From Ulvibacter antarcticus (GTDB taxonomy: Bacteria > Bacteroidota > Bacteroidia > Flavobacteriales > Flavobacteriaceae): 64,000 nucleotides of DNA. The translations under genes and the position numbers were made by a program. Under the pieces are notes generated by a model, which saw only the letters and a program-made list of their open reading frames with translations, was not told the origin of the DNA and did no database searches. Below, piece after piece: positions 54,165 to 63,621 of the stretch. The stretch covers positions 186,001-250,000 of the forward strand of contig NZ_REFC01000012.1 in assembly GCF_003688405.1 (NCBI RefSeq), given 5' to 3'. Each line of letters starts with the position of its first letter. The stretch's first letter is position 1.

Positions 54165-54389
54165 ATGAAATTAAACTTATTGTCATGTGATGCTCAGAGG
54201 CCAGATAGAAGAGCCATAGCCAATTGTATTTTAGAGATTTCATTAAATATGAATGAATCCTTATCGAATGAACTTACAGACATTCTCTTAGAGGGAGATC
54301 TTGTAGATATTGAAGTTGAAGATAAAGACACTGGATCTGTTTTAAGAGCCTTACGGAAGCTATCTATTGATTACGAGATTGTAGAATGA
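54165..54389 (+). CDS. Small conserved hypothetical protein
   Basis: A 74-residue acidic protein. It has two helices and two strands by eye (ANCILEISLNMNES, LVDIEVEDKDTGSVLRALR, IDYEIVE), perhaps an alpha/beta plait like the C-terminal fold of ribosomal L7/L12. No family name is certain. It ends only nine bases before the stop of the convergent TIR-WD40 gene. Confidence 0.5.
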   Translation: MKLNLLSCDAQRPDRRAIANCILEISLNMNESLSNELTDILLEGDLVDIEVEDKDTGSVLRALRKLSIDYEIVE

Positions 54390-54398
54390 GCCAAATTT

Positions 54399-56468
54399 TT
54401 AGTTCTGTGGTTTTAAAACCAAACCATTTACATCTGGTTTGGTGTTCATCCGCTCAAGAATTAAATCCGGATCCAATAAATAGATCATAAATTCTTCAAG
54501 ATCTTCTGTGCTCATTACATTACATACAAGTAAAAACCTACCGTCTTCCGAAAATGAAACATAAGGTCCCAATCTTGCCAAGGGATCAAATTTTATAGGG
54601 ATTATCAACGAGTTTGTAGTATTAAATAATCCTTCTTGTGTTAGAAGATAGTCTGAATTGGGTGACAAAATACTAATGCTATTCCCAATATAAAATTTAC
54701 CAAAAGCACTATAATTTACTCTTCTTAAATCATGTACAGTATCAAATTTGATTTTATCACCATTTTCAGAAACATATTCGAATCGCTGATTCACAGAAGA
54801 GGCATAACGATCGGCGTATGCTGTAATTGTTCCTTTTTCTGAAGGCTTTTCGGGGTTTACTTCTGATTTTTGGTTAACTAAAGGATATAGAATTCCCTTA
54901 TTTGATTCTTTCAAATACCAATACCTTTTGAAGTTAGCCGACTCACTTACCAGATACTTCTGATCTTCACTAAAATTAAGGAATATTATAGCTTCACCAT
55001 TATGACCCGATAGTGTCCAGTCACCGGCAATCTGTGTAGCACCATATCTTAATTTCATAAGGCGAATACTTCCATCTTCGGTACCATAGGCTATTTCATC
55101 GCCACTTTTATTTATAGCAACCGCTGTCGCATGTTCCGACTCTCGTGAGATGATACGTTCATCATCCATTCTAACTTTTATAAATACGTCGGCCTTAATG
55201 ACATCATCATAATTTGCATTTCTTAAACTCAAAATAATGTCTTCATCTTCATCAAATACGATGACATCGCTTTGGTAATTAACAAAACGAGAAAAAAGTC
55301 CTCTGGATTTTGCCATTAAGTCACCTTGCATATTATATATCGCATTATTAACATGGCTTGTAAATATATCTTCCCCAGTATCTGAAATCTCGGCCTTATC
55401 TCTTATAACAATTAATTTGCCCTTGGGTGAAAACGAGACAAAATCGATTCCTTCAGAAGGAGTGTAAAAATTAAATGGTATAAGCTCACCACTCACTTTG
55501 GTAAATACCACTGAATCATAGAAGCCGGATTCTTCATTTACTACTAGTGAATTACCATTCAACTCGCGAACTTCTTTGACTATCGATCTCTGCTGAAGTG
55601 CTAATTCCGGATCAGGATCAACAATATACATAGGACTAGAATCGTACAATAACTTTAAAAGTAGTTCTGAAAATTCGGTATTCTCCATTTCGAGCGAATC
55701 ACTAAATCGATATCCTAAAAAAGCAACATTAAAAGCTTCCGTTTTGTTAGTAAAATATAGGAATTGCGCCGTCGACAGATAATTAGAGACTTTTAATTTT
55801 GAAGCTTCCTGAACAGCGATATTTTTCTGCTGAAAGGCATAGAAAGCTAGTATTACGGCTCCAATAAAAAAAGCGGTTAATACAGCAATGGCACTATTTC
55901 GAAAACGCAAGGTACGTCGGTGTTGTTTTACATCCTCTCCAACCATATCGCCTACCGCCTTTCCATGAAGTGTTGCAGCTAATAGTACTACTTTGGACTG
56001 AAAACTGGCATTGTCTAAATGTAATTCTGCTACTTTTTTCTCTCCACGGAAATCTACGTATAAGGGTTCATTTTTGAGGCTTCCTGATAAGTTCTTCGGA
56101 AGTGCGTTCGTTTTTCCCCAATTAAAATCATTAGAGGCTTCTTCCCATTCTAATTCGCCTTCTGTTAAAACGACCAGAAAATTATCCATTGATTTATTCG
56201 CCATCCAATGCTCTACTTCTTTTTTACACCATATAGATTGAGCCGCTGCCGGAGAAGCAAGGAATATAAAATAATCTGATTCATTTAAAGCTTCCACGAT
56301 CTTACCCCACAAATTTGGGGAAGCAGATAGATCATTCGAATCGCGAAAAATATTCAATGCACGACGCTTAAAAGTAGGTTTGGCAAACTGCTCAAGGCCT
56401 TTTTCCAAGAATGGAGCAAGCTTTGAGTCCTGATCGTGACTATAGGAGATAAATGCACTGTATTTCAT
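54399..56468 (-). CDS. TIR-TM-WD40-like protein
   Basis: A 689-residue protein. Residues 1-150 are a TIR domain: SAFISYSH (4-11), NIFRDSNDLSASPNLW (39-54) and IFLASPAAAQSIWCKKEVEHW (68-88) with candidate catalytic Glu84. A membrane helix lies at about 191-212 (NSAIAVLTAFFIGAVILAFY). From 330 on the chain has WD40-like blades, such as KGKLIVIRD, SGDEIAYGTEDGSIRLMKL, SEDQKYLVSES and SEDGRFLLVCN. In similar TIR-WD40 proteins the propeller senses a signal and the TIR domain acts on NAD+. A 58-base relic of its 3' end lies at 59221. A defence role is plausible but not shown. Confidence 0.85.
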   Translation of the reverse strand: MKYSAFISYSHDQDSKLAPFLEKGLEQFAKPTFKRRALNIFRDSNDLSASPNLWGKIVEALNESDYFIFLASPAAAQSIWCKKEVEHWMANKSMDNFLVVLTEGELEWEEASNDFNWGKTNALPKNLSGSLKNEPLYVDFRGEKKVAELHLDNASFQSKVVLLAATLHGKAVGDMVGEDVKQHRRTLRFRNSAIAVLTAFFIGAVILAFYAFQQKNIAVQEASKLKVSNYLSTAQFLYFTNKTEAFNVAFLGYRFSDSLEMENTEFSELLLKLLYDSSPMYIVDPDPELALQQRSIVKEVRELNGNSLVVNEESGFYDSVVFTKVSGELIPFNFYTPSEGIDFVSFSPKGKLIVIRDKAEISDTGEDIFTSHVNNAIYNMQGDLMAKSRGLFSRFVNYQSDVIVFDEDEDIILSLRNANYDDVIKADVFIKVRMDDERIISRESEHATAVAINKSGDEIAYGTEDGSIRLMKLRYGATQIAGDWTLSGHNGEAIIFLNFSEDQKYLVSESANFKRYWYLKESNKGILYPLVNQKSEVNPEKPSEKGTITAYADRYASSVNQRFEYVSENGDKIKFDTVHDLRRVNYSAFGKFYIGNSISILSPNSDYLLTQEGLFNTTNSLIIPIKFDPLARLGPYVSFSEDGRFLLVCNVMSTEDLEEFMIYLLDPDLILERMNTKPDVNGLVLKPQN

Positions 56469-56915
56469 TATACATAGCTTCTGAATTAGTTAAATTACAA
56501 TTTAAATTGATAAAGGAATAGATATTCTAACTTTTCAGATTAAAACTTCATGATTATTTCTTTGAATTATATCTTTAAAAATGATCTGGCGGTTTAAAAT
56601 TAAATGGAATGCTATTTATAAAATGTATCGTAGATTGATTAAAAATTTGTGGTAAACTTAATTCAAACTACTACTCTTCATCTCACTTCCTTTCTTTGTT
56701 GCAAAAGCTTTTGCAATCACTAAAATACTTCACCGAAACTGCTATGGTGGCAGGATAGCTATGACTTCTCGTCGACGATTCGCAAGCAGCTTACGATTCT
56801 TAAATCACACAGGATGAGCACCTCACTGAATACTTCAGTACATACTAAATAATAGTTAGCTATCTAAATTTAACTTATCTTTAACAGTATCAGCTAATTA
56901 GACTAACGCACAAAC
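56469..56915. other. 450-base gene-free stretch between divergent genes
   Basis: It holds promoters for the TIR-WD40 gene and the SLC12 gene. The only feature that stands out is an 18-base perfect palindrome at 56699-56716. No gene is apparent. Confidence 0.5.
56699..56716. promoter_or_regulatory. 18-base perfect palindrome, possible operator
   Basis: TTGCAAAAGCTTTTGCAA is a perfect palindrome with no mismatch. It is 200 bases upstream of the SLC12 gene and 230 bases upstream of the TIR-WD40 gene. It could bind a dimeric regulator of either gene. Confidence 0.5.
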
Positions 56916-59144
56916 ATGGCAAAAACAAACAGCAAACCACATAAATTTGGGACTTTTCTAGGCGTATATACACCCAGCATTTTAACTATTCTTGGCTTGG
57001 TAATGTACTTGAGATTTGGATGGGTAGTTGGAAATGTAGGTCTAATAAAGACCATTTTTATTGTGATAATGGCGAGTTCTATTACGTTTATTACTGGCTT
57101 AAGTGCTTCAGCAATCGCTACTAACATCAAAGTTGGGGTTGGAGGCGAATATTATATGATTTCTCGAAGCCTAGGCCTAGAACCTGGTGGTGCCATTGGT
57201 ATTCCCTTGTATTTATGCAGAACCTTAAGTGTTACTTTCTACTGTTATGGTCTTTCCGAAGCTATACTAGTGTTATGGCCGGAGCATCAAAGCTTACTTC
57301 CATCATTTGCACTACAGGGCCTAACCATTATTTTTATCGTTTTAGTTACTACATTATCCGGGAAAAGTGCAAAACTCGTTTTAAAATCCCAAATTCCAAT
57401 AATGATTATTGTTGGTGCATCAATTCTCGCTTTAATCATCGGTGTACTTAGCCAGGACATTCATGCACCAATTACGAAAGCGACATATCAAACAGCACCT
57501 GAGGGTTTTTGGTATGTGTTTGCTGTGTTTTTTCCTGCGGTTACAGGGTTTACAGCTGGAGTGGGTTTGAGTGGTGATTTAAAAGACCCACAAAAATCAA
57601 TACCTAAAGGCACACTAGCCGCCGTAGTATCAGGAGCTGTAATCTATCTTATTATACCACTACTTTTAGCAATAACCGGAGCACTTACATTAGAGCAAAT
57701 GACAGACCCTAATGCCGGTGTAACAATTTGGACACGTCTCGCCATTTTTGGACCATGGATTGTTTATCCTGCCGTTTGGGGGGCCGTTTTATCATCTGCT
57801 TTTGGAAGTATTTTAGGAGGACCAAGAATTCTTCAAGCATTGTCTATGGATGGATTAATGCCAAAATTTTTATCGAAACTATCTAAATCTGGCCAGCCTA
57901 CTATTGCCACTTGGATAAGTGGGTTTCTTGCGATAGCCGCTGTTTTTCTTGGCGGTTTGAACACGATTGCGCAATATGTATCTGTTCTGTTTTTAACGCT
58001 CTATGTGGCTGTAAATGTGAGCGCAGCAGTTGAGCAACTTATAAAAGAACCTTCGTATCGCCCAAAAATACAAGTACCTTGGTTCGTATCCATCCTTGGG
58101 GCTATTGCAGCGATGGTAGTCATGTGGTTGATTAATCCATGGGCCTTTGTTTTCGCATTGGGCCTTGAGGCACTGATTCTCATTTATTTATTTAGTAAAA
58201 AACTGGAACAACAATGGGGTGATGCTTCTACCGGAATTTGGATGCATATGGGTAGATATGCCCTGTTACGATTGAATTCTAAAAATATCCATCCCAGAAA
58301 CTGGCGTCCAATTATACTTCTATTTGTTCATGAATTAAAAGCACAGTTGCCATTAATTCAACTTATGGAAATGCTAGGGCAAAATAGTGGCTTGTTGACT
58401 ATTTCAAAACTGATCACTTTTGAAGATAAACAAGAATTAAAAATGCGCAAAGATATTGCCTTTAAAATGCAAAAAGAATTGGCAAAAGAAGGTCTACAGG
58501 CTCTAACTGAAGTGAATGTAGTTAACGATCTAAAACATGGTATTTATCAAGTGGCCGCGTCTCATGGCATAGCAGGTATAAAAACCAATACCGTAGTCTT
58601 TGGTTGGTCTAGTACTATGGAAGGTAAAATTCAAGAACTACAAATCGTTAATAATCTTGCTGCATCAGGTAAGAATATTCTAATTGCGAATTTTAACGCT
58701 CCATTTAATGATCGTCCTAATAAACGTATTGATATATGGTGGCGTGGAGAAGATAGAAATGGTGACTTGATGTTACTGCTCTCTTATCTAATGTGTTTAA
58801 ATAGAAAATGGAAGAAAGCAGTGATAAGTATCTTTTCTATAGCTGCTTCGGAAAAAGAAAAACTCACATTGGAGCGCCATATAGAGTATTCAATTAACGA
58901 AGCACGTATTGATGCCGAAATACATGTGCTTATTAAAGATAGTGAAGACATAGTTGGTATGCTTATCAAAAAGAGTCAAACGGCTGATATTGTTTTTTGT
59001 GGATTGGCAAGAAATAATGATGCTTTTGAGAAACGTACACAAACTATGGAGCGTATTGCAAAAAGTTTAAAGGTTGTTGTATTTACCCAGAATAATGGAA
59101 TGGAGAATGTGATTCCTGTTATTTTCAGTTCGACAATAGAATAG
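56916..59144 (+). CDS. SLC12-type cation-chloride cotransporter
   Basis: A 742-residue membrane protein of the APC superfamily. Twelve helices span about 15-445. Family words are FGTFLGVYTPSILTILGLVMYL (helix 1), FPAVTGFTAGVGLSGDLKDP, and AFGSILGGPRILQALSMDGLMP. The C-terminal 270 residues are cytoplasmic and match the conserved tail of Na-K-Cl cotransporters. Bacterial members probably move K+, Na+ or amino acids with chloride; the ion is unknown. It stands alone. Confidence 0.88.
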   Translation: MAKTNSKPHKFGTFLGVYTPSILTILGLVMYLRFGWVVGNVGLIKTIFIVIMASSITFITGLSASAIATNIKVGVGGEYYMISRSLGLEPGGAIGIPLYLCRTLSVTFYCYGLSEAILVLWPEHQSLLPSFALQGLTIIFIVLVTTLSGKSAKLVLKSQIPIMIIVGASILALIIGVLSQDIHAPITKATYQTAPEGFWYVFAVFFPAVTGFTAGVGLSGDLKDPQKSIPKGTLAAVVSGAVIYLIIPLLLAITGALTLEQMTDPNAGVTIWTRLAIFGPWIVYPAVWGAVLSSAFGSILGGPRILQALSMDGLMPKFLSKLSKSGQPTIATWISGFLAIAAVFLGGLNTIAQYVSVLFLTLYVAVNVSAAVEQLIKEPSYRPKIQVPWFVSILGAIAAMVVMWLINPWAFVFALGLEALILIYLFSKKLEQQWGDASTGIWMHMGRYALLRLNSKNIHPRNWRPIILLFVHELKAQLPLIQLMEMLGQNSGLLTISKLITFEDKQELKMRKDIAFKMQKELAKEGLQALTEVNVVNDLKHGIYQVAASHGIAGIKTNTVVFGWSSTMEGKIQELQIVNNLAASGKNILIANFNAPFNDRPNKRIDIWWRGEDRNGDLMLLLSYLMCLNRKWKKAVISIFSIAASEKEKLTLERHIEYSINEARIDAEIHVLIKDSEDIVGMLIKKSQTADIVFCGLARNNDAFEKRTQTMERIAKSLKVVVFTQNNGMENVIPVIFSSTIE

Positions 59145-59220
59145 TATATAATAGTGTGTTTTGATATACTTAATACTCATTTCTCAAAATCTAGACATTA
59201 AAAAAATGGTATTTCGTGCG

Positions 59221-59278
59221 TTGTTTTCAAAACCAAGTAATTTGCATCGGGTTTAGCGCTCATACGTCAAGAATTATA
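59221..59278 (-). pseudogene. Relic of the 3' end of a second TIR-WD40 gene
   Basis: On the minus strand it reads M-S-A-K-P-D-A-N-Y-L-V-L-K, the counterpart of the MNTKPDVNGLVLK end of the TIR-WD40 protein. By eye the DNA matches 54408-54466 at about 78%, with one deleted base. Only this short tail is left, between the SLC12 and dehydrogenase genes. It indicates a lost paralogue or a failed duplication. Confidence 0.7.
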
Positions 59279-59416
59279 CGGTTTTCTTCGCAGGAAGAGC
59301 TGATGACTTGGTCAAGGCTATATAAAGCTTTCAAACTACATAAAAAATCAATTCAATTTAAAAGAAGCTAATTAAGAAAGTAATAAACCAGTTAGAACGG
59401 AGTATTATGAATCTAT

Positions 59417-60190
59417 TTATTGAGCACTCCAACCTCCGTCTAAGGCAAAAGATGTTCCTGTAATAGTAGAAGAAGTCTCTTTTGCTAATAATAATGCCAT
59501 GTCCGCGATGGTATCAACCGGGACAAATTGTTTGACGGCTTGTTTCTTAAGCATTACTTTTTCTATCACTTCTACTTCAGTCATATGGTGTGCTTTAGCC
59601 TGATCTTTTATTTGACCTTCAACCAAAGGCGTTTTAACATAACCGGGGCAAATGGCATTGCATGTAATATTAAAAGGTGCGCCTTCTAAAGCTAAAACTT
59701 TTGTCATCCCAATTACACCATGCTTCGCCGCAACATAAGCAGATTTAAATTCTGAAGCTCTCAAACCGTGAACGGAAGAAATATTGATGATCCTGCCAAA
59801 CTTTTGACTCTTCATTTGTTTCCAAGCAGCTTTTGACGCATAAAAAGCAGCATTCATATTGATCGCAATAATATCCTCGTACTTAGAATTTGGAAAATCT
59901 TCTATGGGTGACACATATTGAATACCGGCATTATTGACTAATATATGCAACTTTCCAAAGGAGTTTATGGTTTCCGCGACAAGGTCTTCCACAGCATCCG
60001 ATTTTAACAAATTCGCTTTAGAAAAAGCTACCTTTACCTCATACTTCTCTCCTATTGCTTTTGCAATTTCGTTCCCATTCGACTCCAAACCGTGAAACAT
60101 AATTTGATAGCCTTCCTTGGCAAATTGTTTGGCTAATGCCAACCCAATTCCACTTGTGCTTCCAGTAATAAGAACGGTTTTATTCATCAT
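59417..60190 (-). CDS. bdhA: 3-hydroxybutyrate dehydrogenase
   Basis: A 257-residue short-chain dehydrogenase. TGSTSGIG (9-16) binds NAD, NNAGIQYVSPIEDFP (86-100) is nearly diagnostic, and the catalytic set is Ser138/139, Tyr152 and Lys156 in SAYVAAKHG. NAICPGYVKTPLVEGQI matches BdhA. It turns (R)-3-hydroxybutyrate into acetoacetate. The start overlaps the hydrolase stop by 11 bases, so the two are translationally linked. Confidence 0.93.
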   Translation of the reverse strand: MMNKTVLITGSTSGIGLALAKQFAKEGYQIMFHGLESNGNEIAKAIGEKYEVKVAFSKANLLKSDAVEDLVAETINSFGKLHILVNNAGIQYVSPIEDFPNSKYEDIIAINMNAAFYASKAAWKQMKSQKFGRIINISSVHGLRASEFKSAYVAAKHGVIGMTKVLALEGAPFNITCNAICPGYVKTPLVEGQIKDQAKAHHMTEVEVIEKVMLKKQAVKQFVPVDTIADMALLLAKETSSTITGTSFALDGGWSAQ

Positions 60191-60962
60191 CTAAAAATCT
60201 TTTAAGTACTTCATTAAATGCGTCGGGTTGATCTATTACTACGCCGTGTCTGGAATTCTTTATGACACTTAATCTTGCGTCGTACATTCTTTTAACGTAT
60301 TCTTCCTTAAAGCCGATGGGTGTATAGTCCATATCTGAAGCCACTACCAAAGTCCTTGTCTTTATATTTTTTAGTTTATCTCCCAATCCCCATTCCATCA
60401 AGGTTACAAAGGATTGGTAGTAGGCATTATAATCATTGTTCTTACAACGAATTTCAAAGGCGTTTCTCAAATCCACTTGATGTGCTTCAGGAAACATATT
60501 AAATGAAATCTCTTCGGCTAATAATTCTAGGCCTTTAGTCTCCATAAACTCGGTTCTGTTCTTTAAAAGATCGTCGCCAATGCTGCCCATATCATTGAAA
60601 TCAGGACCACTATTGACAATAACCAAATTTTCAACATAGGCAGGATAGCTGGATGCCATTTGAAACGCCACAGCACCTCCCATTGAAAAACCTACAAAAG
60701 TTGCTTTTTTAATCTCTAATTGATCTAAGAATGCCTTTATGTCTTCTGTCATCAATCCAACGCCATAAGCATTATCTGGTCTTGTAGAGGCTCCATGACC
60801 TCTTAAATCTAGAGCAATTACCCGATACTTTTTAGAAAAGAAAGGGACTTGTGCGTCCCAATCTTTTTTTGTTGATCCTAATCCATGAAGCAATAGAAGT
60901 ACTTTTCCGTTTCCATAATCTTCATAATCAAGTTCGATATTATTAACTTGTATTTTTGACAT
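60180..60962 (-). CDS. Alpha/beta hydrolase
   Basis: A 260-residue enzyme. Oxyanion motif HGLGS (26-30), the nucleophile elbow GFSMGG with Ser93, an acid Asp in the TRTLVVASDMDYTP strand, and a final His in NSRHGVVIDQP. There is no signal peptide, so it acts inside the cell. It is closest by pattern to 3-oxoadipate-lactonase/esterase types; the substrate is unknown. In this operon it may split an ester that yields 3-hydroxybutyrate (inference). Confidence 0.85.
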   Translation of the reverse strand: MSKIQVNNIELDYEDYGNGKVLLLLHGLGSTKKDWDAQVPFFSKKYRVIALDLRGHGASTRPDNAYGVGLMTEDIKAFLDQLEIKKATFVGFSMGGAVAFQMASSYPAYVENLVIVNSGPDFNDMGSIGDDLLKNRTEFMETKGLELLAEEISFNMFPEAHQVDLRNAFEIRCKNNDYNAYYQSFVTLMEWGLGDKLKNIKTRTLVVASDMDYTPIGFKEEYVKRMYDARLSVIKNSRHGVVIDQPDAFNEVLKRFLDDE

Positions 60963-60973
60963 GGTTTGAAAGC

Positions 60974-63463
60974 TTAATTAATTGCTACAGACTTATTTTT
61001 AAAGAAGTTGATATTGTATTTCAACTCAAAAGATACTAAGGTCTCTATAACTGGCGATGCCACAAACTCTCTAACTTCTGCGTTAAACAGGTTGGTAAGG
61101 CTCACACCTAAAGAAAGACTGTCTGAAAAATTATAACCTGCATTAGCATCTACTGTGAAACCTCCAAGTTGTCCGTAATTCCATGTTCTACCTACTTGCG
61201 CATTTTCAACAATTTCATTGACACCATCTCCATCTTGATCTTGTGTTTCAGCCGCGACATTAATACCTGAGAAGAAATCATATTTTTGAACATATCTTCC
61301 ATAAAGAGCACCGTAAAATTTTCCATTGTTGTAGTGAACCCCTGCGCTAAATTTGTGATTAGGGGTATTGATAGGCAATTCACTCTCCAATACTTGGCCA
61401 TCTAAATTTCCATCATTGGCAAGGTCATCTTTATCAAGATTACGATCAAAATAAGAATAGTTGAATGAGGTTCTAAAGTTGTCGTCAAAATAATAATTTA
61501 ATCCAACGTCAACACCATAGGTATCTACATGACCGAAGTTTAAATAAGTTAATACAAAAGCACCCGTTGAGCCTTCTATTACTTCACCAATGGGCTGGTC
61601 TCCAATATGAGTTACAAAGTTACCATTTGCCGCATCTGCTATATTTCGTAAAGGACTAATAAAATTATCTGATTGATTATAGTAAGCGTTTGTGTCAATA
61701 AATAATTTATCTGAAAGTTTTCCTTTATAGCCTATTTCGTAAGAGTTGATAGTTTCAACATCTAACTTCTCAATTTTAGTCCCATCTGTTAGTGTAAAGC
61801 CTTCTCCGTTACCAAGAACTAAACCACCAAACAGATTTCCTTTTAGATTTAAAATTGAAGGTACTGCAATACCTTTTCCGTAAGTTAATCTGAAGGTTCC
61901 ATTATTTATTTTTTTAGTCACTGCTACTTTTGGAATAAAGTTAGATCCATACAATTCATGATTATCTAATCGACCTCCTAGTAAAAAGCCTAAACCTAAG
62001 TCTTCCAGTTTGTATTCCAATTGCGTGTAAAATCCTGTTTGATTTAGATCGATACCGCCATCATCTAAAAGGTAAGTTCCTTTGGAATCTGCCATATCCA
62101 GCTGGTACTGTGCGCCCAAGGTTAAATAGAAACTACTCCAATTATTATTGTACTGTCCTTCTGCATTAAAACGTCTTGAGGCATCTTTGAATACGGCGCC
62201 ACGTTGCAGTACAATTCCTTCACCCTCGCCTGTAGGAAACCATTGCTCTGTAAAAGAACGTTCTCGAGCCTCTTGCTCAGAAAAACCATTTTCTATAAAG
62301 GATACATAATTTTGTGTTCGTTGATTCATGGCGTAAGTGTCTTCTGTGTTACTCCATGTATAGTAGGTGTTAGCGAAGAAATTCTTAGACACAAATTTTA
62401 ATTGAGCTACATCTATGCTCCAATCTTTAATTTGGTTACGTCCAGCACTTGTAATACCAATGTTGTTTGTGTTACTGTGACCATAATATCCATTTATCTC
62501 TGAGCCTTTAGTTGGCTTGTAGTATAATGATGCTCCATATTTTTGAGTATCAAAATCACGATCCAATTCAAGTTCCGGATAGCTCTTTGTACCCACATAT
62601 ACTGTATCTGTATACTTATATTCTGTACCCTGAGATCTTTCAAAATGAAATTTATAGGCAAACTTGTCATCAATAACTTGTGCGTGTCTAAGTCTGGCAG
62701 TGATTACACTTTGATTTCCAGCACCTATCGCAAAAGTTGTTCCTTCAGATTTTCTTGGATTTTTTGTGATAGTGCTAACGAGGCCGTTGTGTGCATTTGG
62801 ACCATAGAGTGTTCCATTTGGACCAAGAAGAATTTCAACACGCTCAATATCATCCTTAGTTACGGTTGAAAAAGAGCCCATAGGCAATCCTGTTGCGATC
62901 AAAGTAGAAAGTCTATCATCTGTGACTTGTAAATTTTTAGCATTAAAAGCAGAATTGAACCCTCTAATGTTTATTCCCGTTCCTAAGACTCCACTTCTTA
63001 CAAAATCAACTCCTTTTTGTCTGGCGGCCAATTCACCTACATTAAAACTTGGGAATTCTTCAATATCCCTTGCCGTAATCACATTTACAGTTGCCGGTAC
63101 ATCTGTAATTTTTTGTGGTTGTTTGTTCGCTGTTAAGATCACTTCATCTAAAATCGTATTAGATTCGTTCAATGAGCTATTCAATTGTGTCGTCTTACCT
63201 TCAAGTACCGAAATACTTTTGGTAGAAGTTTCGTGACCTACATAAGAGAAAGTAACATCATAAGTACCGACTTCTACGTTTTCGATTGTATAAGCGCCAT
63301 CAAAATCGGTCATGGTGCCCTTGTTCAAAAACTTAATAGATACAGTTGCACCAGATAAAGGTAAGCCGTTTACATCTGTAACTAATCCATTAATCGTTCC
63401 GGTCTCTTGTGCATTAGCTCCAAAAGTAGCAATAAGCATGAGTAATAAGAGTATTTTTTTCAT
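60974..63463 (-). CDS. TonB-dependent receptor with N-terminal carboxypeptidase-like domain
   Basis: An 829-residue outer-membrane receptor with a signal peptide (MKKILLLLMLIATFGANA). A CarboxypepD_reg-like domain (about 20-105, GTINGLVTDVNGLPLSGATV) is followed by a plug (about 110-235, with TVNVITARDIEEFPSF and RVEILLGPNGTLYG) and a 22-strand barrel that ends in the conserved terminal aromatic strand. There is no SusD partner. The operon mates suggest uptake of a 3-hydroxybutyrate ester or oligomer, but many TonB receptors take up iron complexes, so the ligand is open. Confidence 0.93.
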   Translation of the reverse strand: MKKILLLLMLIATFGANAQETGTINGLVTDVNGLPLSGATVSIKFLNKGTMTDFDGAYTIENVEVGTYDVTFSYVGHETSTKSISVLEGKTTQLNSSLNESNTILDEVILTANKQPQKITDVPATVNVITARDIEEFPSFNVGELAARQKGVDFVRSGVLGTGINIRGFNSAFNAKNLQVTDDRLSTLIATGLPMGSFSTVTKDDIERVEILLGPNGTLYGPNAHNGLVSTITKNPRKSEGTTFAIGAGNQSVITARLRHAQVIDDKFAYKFHFERSQGTEYKYTDTVYVGTKSYPELELDRDFDTQKYGASLYYKPTKGSEINGYYGHSNTNNIGITSAGRNQIKDWSIDVAQLKFVSKNFFANTYYTWSNTEDTYAMNQRTQNYVSFIENGFSEQEARERSFTEQWFPTGEGEGIVLQRGAVFKDASRRFNAEGQYNNNWSSFYLTLGAQYQLDMADSKGTYLLDDGGIDLNQTGFYTQLEYKLEDLGLGFLLGGRLDNHELYGSNFIPKVAVTKKINNGTFRLTYGKGIAVPSILNLKGNLFGGLVLGNGEGFTLTDGTKIEKLDVETINSYEIGYKGKLSDKLFIDTNAYYNQSDNFISPLRNIADAANGNFVTHIGDQPIGEVIEGSTGAFVLTYLNFGHVDTYGVDVGLNYYFDDNFRTSFNYSYFDRNLDKDDLANDGNLDGQVLESELPINTPNHKFSAGVHYNNGKFYGALYGRYVQKYDFFSGINVAAETQDQDGDGVNEIVENAQVGRTWNYGQLGGFTVDANAGYNFSDSLSLGVSLTNLFNAEVREFVASPVIETLVSFELKYNINFFKNKSVAIN

Positions 63464-63621
63464 ATAGCGAAAGTGTTGATTGAGTTTGTTTAGATGGCAA
63501 TCTATTATGAAAAAGCAAACATTACGTGGTCAAAACAAAAGGATATAAGTATGACTTTTACGGCATATCCCGTGCTAATTGGCAACTAACTTATTGATAT
63601 TTAAGACATGTACTTGAATTA

